In this document: positions 47,201 through 59,200 of the stretch, in pieces | How the letters are laid out: each line of letters starts with the position of its first letter | Numbering within the stretch: position 1 is the stretch's first letter | Source of the DNA: Ostrinia nubilalis | Lineage: Eukaryota; Arthropoda; Insecta; Lepidoptera; Crambidae | Reading direction: 5' to 3' | DNA length: 64,000 nucleotides | NCBI RefSeq assembly: GCF_963855985.1 | Contig: NC_087104.1 | Span: 3,906,001 to 3,970,000, forward strand | Program-made: the position numbers and the translations under genes | Notes under the pieces: generated by a model | Database searches by the model: none | Seen by the model: the letters and a program-made list of their open reading frames with translations, nothing else | What the model was told of the DNA's origin: nothing

Positions 47201-50200
47201 TGGAGATAAGCTCCAAAATGTTTATAACGGTCCTTATGAAGTTATTGAGGAAGTTTCACCTAATGTTAAAATTTTAAAGGATGGTAAAGAATACCTTATC
47301 CATAAAAATAATACGAAAATGTATTATACTTAATTTTTTTATATACATAATTGTTATTTTTAATTGTAATTAACAATAAGTGAATCATTGTGATGCTACA
47401 TGACTTAATTACGTAAAATTTTGCTTTTAGACATTAATAGATTTTTTTTATTTTTCTTCCTTCAGAAGGGGAGGGATAGTAGGACTTTTTCCGGGGAGTT
47501 GTAGTATGTACCTACGGAAGTGTAATTAGGTCATGTTGCAGTTTACGTCAATCGCAATGTGCAAGTATGCAAAATAGCATTAAGTGGTTTTATATTATAA
47601 TGTAAGTTTTTGGTATTCAATAAATGGACTTCAAAGAGTAAACTATGTTCTAATTGAACCTCTTACACGACCCTCAAAACCAACACATTACAAGGCATTA
47701 TAGAAAATGGATATCTACGTTTCAAAGTGAAAGACATACAAGGTATTTAAAGGTATACCAATAAATCTGACATCAAAAGGTCTCATAAGGTTTTCGAAAT
47801 GATATTAGTTTCAAACGTGCTGAGATTTACGGATCTGTTCAATTATGCCTGAATAGGAAACCCAATTTTATTGTTTGTATAGGATGAACAAACAAATGCT
47901 TCACAGAGTTAAACCCAGATTTCGAGGAATCAATATTGCCCGAGATATGTAGGTACAGAAGACGGCACGTCAAGGTAAAAATTGTAGAGTCTTATGCAGT
48001 CGTAATAGGAGCGAATTTGCAACAAAAATGGGTAGTCTGATGCGCTGTCATCTGTACTTTTGAGAGGATAACATGTGCTATTTGTATCTTCACTTAATTC
48101 ACTTTATTGTGAGAATTATTATGTTATGGACATTCATATTATTTGTCGAACAGATTAAAAACATTCACCACTCTGATTTGGTGAATGTAAGCCCCGATTT
48201 TCAGAGAGCTTAAAGAGCTTTTAAGTTTATTTACGTCTTTTAGTCAAATGTCTTTAATCTGGCAAGCGTAAGATAATGAAGACGTTATGGCTGTATTTAT
48301 TTTTGCTATGTAAATGTTTTTGTGTATTATGCTTTATTGACTTCTTTTTTACATGGACTTAGACTAAAAATATAACAATCGAGAGAACTATTATACAATT
48401 AGAGAAGTTCGTTAACTAAAGCTTTTTTTTGCTCATTAACTTGGCCTGCACGGCCTTTGTATCGGATTGTTGGATTATCTTCGACGAGGAGGGACTAACA
48501 TGTCCCAGACAGGTAACATACTATTTCGATGAGAATGACAATCCAAGGACCAGTTTGAAACAGTCTCTCATACCTACCTATTTTGCTTGGCATTTTTCTA
48601 TTTGACATAACTAGTTTCAAATCGGGGATCATAACATTACATAGGTACCTATATTTTTGTTCCGAAAATACAAATTTAATACAGTATTGAATAAATGGTT
48701 TTACTAGTATGACTGTCAAACGTCTGGAATTTCACGAGTCTGGAAACTTTGGAAAGTGAGGTATAGCTTTTGATGTAGTTCAAAGTTACCGCTCTTTTGT
48801 TAGATAGACTTATTACCTACTTATTAATTTAAAGCAAAATTATTTACGTAATTATTTAATTTAATTCTTGTGATAGTATGACGCGAGAGCAAGCTATTTT
48901 CTATAAATGTAATTGCACAGGGCATCGAGAGGTTTGAGTATAGAAATAGTGCGTCGTGCCAAACGACATTATGTTTATTATTAGTTCTATGTTTGGATTT
49001 CAACTGTTTATATCATGTCTGCAGCTAGCGGTCATTGTTCGCCTAACATTATAGTTTATTTAATTAATATTATGCTGTTATGTCCTCATTAAATCATTTT
49101 AAAACAAACTAAGACTTATTTTCAAACACTAAGGTGGCTAGATTTATCTTAATTATGTAGGTACTTACTCGTACACAACTTAATGTTTGTCTCAGCAATA
49201 TCTTAATTGAACTGAGGATTCGTTAAAAAACTAATTTAGATAAAGATATTCGTTGAAGAGAACCTTGTGAAGATAAAAAGGTCTACAAACAGTCGTGGAG
49301 TGGTTAATTAAAATTATTGATAAACGCATGATCAATAACACACAGTCATTTAAAAATGCAAGGTCGTGGTTTTGACCCAGATTAAACTTAGAAAAGTTTT
49401 ACCCAGTCTTCAAAAGCTAAAACGTAAATAGTGTTTCGTCACATTTCAGACAATATGACGAAATACATAACGGTCGAAATAGCCCCATGAATGTGGGTCA
49501 GGTCAGATGCCTCCTTGTTATTGGTATCAAATATCTTGCAAATGGGCATTTCTAGCTATTGCCAGAATTATGATAGTCCGATCTATTTTTTGTACTATTA
49601 GTTTTTCTTCGCTGTCAACCAAATTTGATACCGAGTCAAGAAAATCTATAATTACATTATTGAGAAAAACGTAAAAATAGCGTTTCTTAGAATGGCATTA
49701 GAACAGTGTACACAATTAATCTAAGAATGATTTTGTTTTATACAAACTGTTCATTACCCCGAAATAAGCACAGAATCATTTATTATTATTTTTAAAGATA
49801 ATTTAAAATGAATATTGCAAATTGTTCTTTTTGTTTTTCAGGTAGGTTCTTATCTCCTTAGCAGACAGGTAGGTACCAAAATTGTTTTCAAATTGGGAAT
49901 CACTTTTTGTGTTCAACTTCAATTTGAGAATAAAGCTTACGGGACCCTAGGGGAGTAGGGATTATTGGAGTGTTTAAAAAAGAGTGACTTACCCCTTAAC
50001 GTCAGGGTGTTCTTCCACGTGGAAGATGAAACTTTGCGGCAGGCTGGCCAGCACGGCGCATCCCCACGCGATGGCCAGCGCTCTACGTACGCGCGCCTCC
50101 CACGTCACGTTCAGAGGCTTCAGGATTGCGTAGTACCTGCGGAGGAGGTCACTATTCAACACTAAGTCCATAAATAATAGTTAAACAGTTGACGTGTACA

Positions 50201-53200
50201 AAAAAAGGGAGGTCTCGTGGCGTAAAGAGCGAGTAAGGCAATGCGAACATCAGCTCCCCCTTACCTGGCTGGCCAGAGAGTGTGAAGAGTAAGCCGATTT
50301 CCCCATTTGACTCTATCAAAGTAGAGGGTATTGATCCTGCACTGAGGACCTTAATGGTAATGATGACGATGATGAAATTAAACATTCTACACTATTGGTT
50401 GGTATTACAGATATTCAATGAGCTTTGTGTTTCAAATATGACGATAGTTGCAAATATTTACATGTCCATTTTGTTGTTCAAGTAGATGTTGCGATTCTGA
50501 AAATCACTCGATGCTCCACATAATGCAATTATGATTATGCAAACACCTTTAGGTTCGTGCCCTTTGATTCTACCCACAGATGTTTTGTTACACCGATCGC
50601 ACGAAAATGCAGATTCTGCCCAACCTACATTTATAAATACGATAGTAAATGAAACAGTTTTTAAGTAACCACAAAGTCAAAAATATCTTGTTTTAAACTG
50701 ACTCTTGATTAAATTAAAGGTATTCACCACAAAGCTAAACATACTTTTAAACAAGTTCAAAATAAGTTTCGGCGAATTGAAGTTTGACGTCTACTCCATT
50801 GTTCGTTTGGACACAACATTTTTAGTCTTACTTTTAGAAAAAACAATTACTTAATTAAAGTTGGACAATGAACATTAAATATCTTCAACAAAAAGAAAAT
50901 GAAGCCAAACATAGTTCAGAGTTGCTCCTAAGCTTTTTTAAAAGGTTAAAGCTTTGTAAAGTTCGAAGAGCTTTGTCTGAAAGGTGGACAGGACGACACG
51001 ACGTGACATGTTTGCTTAAAGGCCTTTCTATGGTGTTCAATCTGGCCTTTACAAAAGCTCGAGAAAAAAATTGCGTTTACCCGTGAATAGGCGGCAGAGA
51101 CAACACGGTTATTGGCATAACTGTCAAGTTTAATACCGTATACAGGTGACTTTAAAATCTTTGGCATCCTTTTAATGTAAGACTTTACTCATGATTTTAA
51201 ATATTGAAATTTTAACTCACTGGATTTGATGTGGTTTCATATTTGAGAATATCTTATGTAGAGTCTTAATTTAAAAGGATGCCAACGATTTCAAAGTCAT
51301 CCTGTATACCTATTATAGGTATTGTGTATTTAGTAAGTTACGTCATGATTAAATATTACAAAAGAGAAAGTTTGTGAGGATTTGGATGTTACTCAACGTA
51401 AACGGCTGGATTTACTAAACTTGGATCAATTCGATAATCCCTTGGCACTAACAATAACATGAAAATGTTTATTCGATGAGGGATTGTAATATATGCGTAG
51501 GTAGGTATATTCAACTCCGTATAGTATGCAAATTATATGCTGAGTGGAATTACTTAATCTTCTAAGCCAATTTGGAATTTTAGGGTTTTGAACGTCAGGT
51601 GGTCTTCAAAAAGTTTATTTTACGACCAAAATATTAGCATTCGGAATAAATATTGGCATACATGAGCCGAAGTAATCCGTATAGCGGTTCATTCAATCTG
51701 ACATTAGGGTTGTGTCCTCGAGTTACAACCCCATGATAGAAGAATAAATACTTACCTTATTTACTATTATTACGAAAATGTTGAAAATTCAGGCCAAGAA
51801 AGGGATTGGGCTATTTTTATCCCAGTGACTACGACTCGCCCAATATTTTATTCGAAAATGTTAGCCCACCTAAGTAATCTTACGGAAACCAAACCAATAT
51901 TGGCAGGTCATTTCCATGAAGAGGTCCCTTGCTCTTGGCCATTTCTATGAAGTGGTCCGTTACTGTCTAACTAGTCACGAATCAAATTATCCTCCGAATC
52001 TAATACTTAAGTTTACCAATACCTCGAGGGAGTAAAATTTTTTTCTACAGACAGCGGCATATATCAAACATTGCGATATCTTACCTATCTACACTAATAT
52101 TATAAAGAGGAAAACTTTGTTTGTTTGTTTGGATGTAATGAATAGGCTCAAAAACTACTAGACCGTTTTTAAAAATTCTTTCACCATTCGAAAGCTACAT
52201 TATTCACGAGTAACATAGGCTAAATTTTATTTTGGAAAAATACCTTGGTACCTGCATGTCAAATTTCAAACGTCTAACTTAAGCGGTTTAGATTTTTCAT
52301 ACAAAAGGATTTTCCCGATGATTCCCGTTCCCGTGGGAATTCCTAAGTATACTATAACCTGCCCAAGAGTATGAAGAATAATTGTACCAAGTTTCGTTAA
52401 AATCCGTCGAGTAGTTTTTGTTTCTATAAGGAACAGACAAAAATTTTACTAATTGCATTCAGTATCGATCATATAATATCACCCCCTGATAGTTATTTTG
52501 AAAATATATTTCATGTACAGAATTGACCTCTCTACAGATTTATTATAAGTATAGATAGATAATATTTTTATTAGATGAAAAATACATAAGACCAAGGGCA
52601 TGGAAACAAGTAGAGGTTAGGTTTTACTTAAATACATATTGCGACATTATTATTTTAATGTACCCAAATCATAGAATATTCAATAAGCTGTGTCCGGTAG
52701 ATAGCAGAAGACGCCATTTAGGCAAGTGACAGGGTTAATTTAGTAGAGTTAGCTATTAATTTAGCAGAACCTAGGCGAATCGGAAGATCTACGGGTGTTT
52801 ATGATTGGACATTATTCGGGGAGCGAAAACCAATTTGGAGCAGACAATAGCAATAGCTTCGGCTTTACGCTATGAGGAACTAACTGGCAGGTGTCACCGT
52901 ACGACGAATAGTGAATTTAGCGGCCAAAATGATTGAAACTAGGCAAACCGACTCAACTGGTTGAGCGATGATGGACGATAAATTATGATTAATGAGCATT
53001 AGGGCGCTCACTGTTATGAATTATGTCATTTGAGTTTTAATTAGTGAGTATGGACACTATCTAAAATTGTTTTTGTACTGAGAGCTTTATGAATATCAGA
53101 AGAATAAGCATTAGGTAACTGCCGAGTAACAGACTGAATTAGTTGGATATAATTTTCCTACAGTAAACTTCCACACATTGCTCTACAGAGAGAAGGAGAT

Positions 53201-56200
53201 TAGCAAGATATACTCGTATTTTCTACAGTTAACCTTACACACATTTCTCCGTACGTGCTACAGAGAAAAATACAAGTGCAGTAAAGTAACATTTGAATAA
53301 TACATTCACATTTAACATGGATCGACGCGAGCGCCTTGCGGATAGAACAAACGAGGCACGTAAGCGCAACGTAGGTACCGCGCGTCCCGACTAGAGATTG
53401 CAAATATTCGATAGTTTTCTATTTCGAATATTCGAATATTTTTTCAGTGATATTCGAATATTATTCGAATATTCGAATACTTTCAAAAAAAAATAAAAAG
53501 TACTTAAATTATCAATGCTTTATTGCTGGTTTTATTGCTTTAGGAACTATATTTTAACTATTTAACAATATAGTTTTTAAAACAGTTATAAAATTCTCAT
53601 CATCATCATTTCAGCCATAGGAAGTCCACTGCTGAACATAGGCCTCTCCCAATGACTTCCACAATGACTGGTTGGCAGCGGCCTGTATCCAGCGCCTTCC
53701 CACTGCCTATATGAGGTCTTCGGTCCACCTTTGTGGGTGGACGTCCCACGCTGCGCTTTTTGGTACGTGGCCTCCACTTCAGAACCTTGCTGCGCCTTCG
53801 GCCATCATTTCAGCGTACTATGTGATCTGCCTATTGCCACTTCAGCTTGCTAATCCATCGGGCTATGTCAGCGACTTTAGTTCGTTTACGGATCTCCTCA
53901 TTTCTGATTCAATCTCGTAAAGAAACACTGAGCATAGCCCTCCCCATAGCACGCTGTGCAATTTTGAGCTTATTTATAAAGCCTATTGTAAGAGGCCACG
54001 TTTCCGAGCCGTGTGCCATCACTGGTAGAGGTAACACACTGATTGAAGAATTTCGTGTTTAGGCACTGAGTTTGGACGAAAAGATGTTGTAAAGTTTCCC
54101 GAACGCTGCCCAGCCGAGTTGGATTCGACGATTTACCTTTTTCTTGAAATTTAATCTACCTAGCCGAATCGTTTGTCAGAGGAAGACATACTTGTCAACA
54201 CAGCACAACAGTCTCGAGAATCAAGCTCCAACCGAAACATGGACGTTGGACCTAATCTTCGTTTTGTCCATGTTCATCCGAAGGCCTGCCTGTTGAGAGA
54301 CTCGATTCAGGTCTTCGAGTATTGTGCCGAGGTCTTCAAGCGATTCTGCCATGACCATAATATCGTCAGCAAACCGAAGCTGAGTGATGTATTCGCTATT
54401 GAAAGGTAATTATGCCTAATCCTTTCCATTCAAAGAGCTTGAAAGCGTCTTCCAATGCAGCGGTCAATGGTTTCGGAGATATAACATCTCTCCTCGAAAT
54501 ATACCACCTCACGCCTCGCTGCAGAGGAATCGCCCTCGTGCTCTGCTTCTGTACTCGGCTCGACATGGTAGCGTTTCTGTACAGGCATTTCAGTATCTCG
54601 ATATACCGATAGTCAATACGGCACCGCTAAAGAGACTGCAGCACTGCCTAAGTATCGATCGAATCAAAGGCCTTCTCATAGTCTAAGAAAAGCATCACCA
54701 CGCTTCTATCCCATGCCTCTGGCGTTGTTCCTTAGAGTAAGACGGAACGAGTTTCGGTGTTCCACCCGCGTTCAGAAGCTCCCAGGTTATTCCGTCATCA
54801 CTCGGTGCCTTGCTGTTCTTTAGCTGTTTGAGAGCCTTCCTAATCCATCTCGTATAGGCTGATATACGGGATGTCTTTGGTATAGTGTCGCGTTAACCTA
54901 TTCGATCTCACCCAGAACCTCGGCTTTTGTTGACGTTACCGTCCGCCGTCTTCAGCATCGTTAGCTGACTTTGCTCAATAGTTGTCTCTTTAAGGTAATT
55001 TGGAACCTTGGTTTCGCAAGACAACTTAGTGTTCACCAATGAAGTCGGAAGCATCAATGACTAGTTCTTTTAGTTGATGATATGTATTTGATGCCTCCGA
55101 CCACATTTGCAAACACTAAGTTGTCTTCGTTCTATCTTTTCTGTTAATTTTTTTAATATTCGAATATTCGAATACATGTTAATTTACTATTCGAATATTA
55201 AATTTGGAATCTAAATTCGAATATTCGAATATTCGAATATTCGATTGCAACCCCTAGTCCCGACCCGACGCAGTGTGAATAAAATAATGGACATGTAAAA
55301 ATAGACTAATTTAGCCTTGTGTTTACGGCTGAATAGAATAGAGTAATAATACCACCCCCAATCTCCTCCCCAACCCGTCTGGACAGTATTGAGGGTGCTA
55401 GGTCAGATCCTCCCATTTGTCTGGTAAATTAGAAATGGTCGTGTTCCTGCCGAGCTTGAGATTAAGCTTGAGCTAGCAGTACCCTATGAAGATGTTAGTG
55501 TTTACTTACCTATCAATAGCTATGCATATGAGCACGAAGCTGGAAAGATAGAGGCCGAAGGTGCGCGCGAACATCATCAGCCGGCACATCAGGTCGCCCG
55601 CGCGCCACTGCACCGTGCCCGCCCACGCGATCTCCAAAGGCATCATTAGGAACGTCACCTGCCGACAGAACAAGGGTGTTATTAAGCTTAGATCTACAGC
55701 GTAGAGCAAAATAATTAGCAGGTATTATTTAAACTTGAATATGGGTCATATTTTTTGTTGGAAACTTAATAAACTCATTATTGTATTACCCATGTCGCGT
55801 AGTATTTGGGAGCTAAATACGAATTAATATTCATATAAATATGTACTTGTAACCTAGTAACGGTCAAGTACACTTAAATGTACCTATGTGGTAAAAAGAA
55901 ATCTGGTTTTATATGGGCTTTGTAATACTACAACGGTATAAATTCCAAGCTCCCAAACACAAATACTGTTGAGAATCGTCGAAGATTTATTTACATACGA
56001 TGTGAGGCACGTCATACCTAATGTAAAGTAGGACGCGGATTTGTCTCTAATATCACAGAATAATAATAAGTACTCTAATATGTAAAAGAAAGATATTTAT
56101 GCAAAAGAACAAACGTTTCAGGAAAAACCAAATGAAATATAAGTAACATACAACTCTCAGACACAGCATTGTTGTCAGTCCAGAGTTAAATATTCGGGAA

Positions 56201-59200
56201 AACAATACAAGGTATAAAATTTCACCCATCTCAAATGTTATTCACTTTTGTGAGTTCTAAACTTTGATCATTAAAATTATAATTCCGTGGGTTTATGTAC
56301 AAAGTTTTCTTGATGCGGGAGTGTGGTGAAAGCATTGTAAATGTCTTTTTATACAATTGGGAATACCTTTCGTTTGTATGACTTTAATAAATTCAGGAAA
56401 GTCGAGATGCCATGCCAAATCTTTAACTGGTTGGTTAGACCCAAGTCATGAACTTTATACCTTAAAGTATCTTATATTTCTGCAAGCTAATTAACTGTCT
56501 CACCCTCTATATCTGTTTAATATAATGTAGAGACATAACAAGTCGGGTCGAGCACTTGAGACTCACTCACTCATACGCGCACCCCAATATTTTTACTATA
56601 GTTCAGTTGTTACTCAAGACCTCTCCGACACTCTAGAACAGTGTCAATGGTGTCTCAGGATGTCTCAGCCTTTGTCTCGTTTGATGTTCGTCGTTCATTA
56701 CAGCACAAGGGTAATCGAACACTGAGGATTTTATCTAGTACATTGCTCAAGAGATGGGCGGACAACAAGTGGATACAGTCGCTTGCTTTGTGAAATTTGC
56801 TTTTACCCAACCACAGGTTAAAATATCATCAACTTTTTGTTAGTAAAGCAAGACAATAATAGAGGAATATTTCGCATGTTTTTATAGCAAAGTAAATGTT
56901 ATGAATCAATGTAAGGTAGTCGATTTTCATGAATTAATTAAGCTACTTGGGAAATGGTCGGGTATTGTAAACAGGATGTTTATTTCATAAGCAATACAAT
57001 GGGAAGAAAGGGAAGAATAGAATAGAATACTTATGAACCAATTGTTCATTTGTACGAAACATGCTATGAAATTATTATTCTGGTTAGATGAAAACAGACT
57101 TAAAACAAAGAAGTCTAAATTTAATATCATATTACGCTGTGTGTATAGCAGTCACTTATATCACGCTCAACACAATGGAAAGAAGACCTTGTATATTTAT
57201 ATACGGAAAGTAGATTGAATTTCAACGGGATATTTGCCGTTCCCTCGGGATAGTCCCGATGTCTTGACAAGTTAACAAGGACATTAAATCGTTACCTCAC
57301 TCGTGGCCTTGGGCATTGTCCACAACCCGTAAAGATAGTGTGGAGCAATATCCATTTAACGCCAACTTTGTTGGAGCCCCAATGAAATTGATGCTTTTAT
57401 ATCAATTTAGGAGATTAGAAGGGTAACGTCGCGACGCTGCGGCCGGATATTTTCAAATAACGCCCCCAGAAAGCCGCAAAATCGCTCAAAGCTTCTGTAA
57501 ACGCGTTACAAAACAACATTTGCCGTGCAAACGCAACAAATGTGTGAAACGCGTATCACGTAAAAGCTTTTTGACATAAATTCCTCTGGTTAAGAGCTTG
57601 GAAGAAGGCACTGTGAGTTTTACAAAACCATTCGGGCCATAACTGGAGTGCATATCTTACCACACCATTTTGGTACTTTTAAAGTATGTGTCTGAAATTT
57701 TCTCATCAGCATTTTCTAGCCTCTTGCGAATATTTTTTTTGCTTGTTAATCTGATTATAAATGGTAATAAGTATAGACTTGTCAGCACAACGAAATTGGA
57801 CGAGTTAACACCAGTTATTTGGAAACTGTAATCTAGTACTTTATAACAGTGATCAAAGCTTTCAAAGCTTTGTAACTTTGTCGGCCGTTTGGTGTAGTGG
57901 TTCAGAACGGACTACTATGCCGAGAGGTCCCGGGTTCGATTCCCGGCCGGGCAGAAATTGAAATGATGAATTTTAATTTCTGTGACGGGTCTGGGTGTGA
58001 CTATGTATAATATTTATGTATTTAAAAAAGTATATAAGTAGTATATCCGTTAAGCTAGCACCCATAACACAAGCATTAAGTTGCTTACTTTGGGGCTAGC
58101 TGGCGCTGTGTGAAATTGTCCAAAGATTTATTTATTTATTTATTATTTAACTTAAATTAATGTAAAATGCGTAAAGGAATTTTATGTAAACAATATTATC
58201 AGACGCCTCTAGTATTTTTATAAAAATACTTTACTCAAAATATCAATTTTGAAAACATTAGCTTTGTAATGGATACCTTGTGAGATTTAAGTCTCATTAA
58301 TATATTACCAAAATGTAATTTTTAAGGGCAGATTAAATTAAATTAATTACATTTATTTACCAAGTCCTAAGTAGGTAGGACTAGTACTAGTACGTTGGAT
58401 GTAACTAGAAAACCCCAAGGAAATTCATTCTACAACATATGTATAACATAAAATGTTGGTTCTCAGAATCTGTGAACTAACATTTTATATGTGTAATACT
58501 ACGTGTAATTTAAGCATGTTACTTTATTATTTTCTAAGACACCGCTGCTTAACGACTGCGTTAGGAAAAATCACGAAAGAACCTCTAAGTCCTTCAGTAG
58601 GTAAAAAGCGCTAGTGTATTTAATTTTCATAAACCACCCAGTTATAGTAAAAGCTTTTTGATGTTACGAGTTGGAAGTTGGAGTCCTGGAATTTGATCTT
58701 TATGGGAAACATAATCTAGGTTCCATTTCATTTGTGAAATTTAACCCTTATAAGAGAGAGACACGCATCTCAAGTCTTAGTATAGAAATGTAATTTTAAA
58801 CCTAGACTTTTAGCTTTATCAAAGTTGGCTCTTAGAATTTCCCATAGAAGCTCCATTGAGACCAAAGATACAGTCTCGATGTCGTGTCACACACGTAATA
58901 CATTTGAGCGAGAGAGTTAAAGTCGCAGCGTATTCAGTGCCTTAGCAAAAACTTACCATGAGATCAGCTACAGCTAAATGCATGAGTAGCACGTCTAGTC
59001 TGCTCGCGCGTCCCGCCCGCCGCCGTTTAACGAGCTGGGACAGCACTGTTATGTTCCCCGTGGCCGAGATCACCATGAGCACACTGTACACTGTTATAGA
59101 CACCATATGTCCATGGTTAAACCTCATGTCCAGCGGCAACTCATCAGAGATATTCAGATGAGTCCAGTTCTTCTGCGACGCCCCACCGGGCCCGGACACT

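Larger units (their letters stand above)
41534..47692 (+). mobile_element. Ty3/Gypsy-type LTR retrotransposon (mdg1/412-like)
   Basis: A 6159-bp element with 193-bp LTRs beginning TG and ending CA, flanked by the 4-bp duplication AGGC (41530-41533 and 47693-47696). It lies in intron 3 of the receptor, antisense to it. Order: 5' LTR, primer-binding site, a small ORF, gag, pol (protease, RT, RNase H, integrase), 3' LTR. The PR-RT-RH-IN order is that of Ty3/Gypsy. Gag lacks a zinc knuckle and is RGG-rich. There is no env frame. The LTRs differ at one position, so the insertion is young, yet integrase is frameshifted. Clade assignment rests on gag style and the TGGCGACC primer site and is inference. 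Confidence 0.93.
53392..55256. mobile_element. hAT-type element carrying an RTE LINE fragment
   Basis: The ends TAGAGATTGCAA and, in reverse complement, TAGGGGTTGCAA are 12-bp terminal inverted repeats with two mismatches, flanked by a perfect 8-bp duplication GTCCCGAC (53384-53391 and 55257-55264), as for hAT elements. Both subterminal zones are runs of ATTCGAATATTCGAAT. The interior is mostly an RTE LINE fragment, so the hAT part is only about 330 bp and non-autonomous. It lies in receptor intron 2. Confidence 0.85.

Noticed and set aside
57884..57960. Possible functional tRNA gene with A and B boxes
   Set aside because: The acceptor stem does not pair well, the unit extends some 180 bp further into a shared repeat body, and a second copy exists at 36905. 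It is a SINE head.
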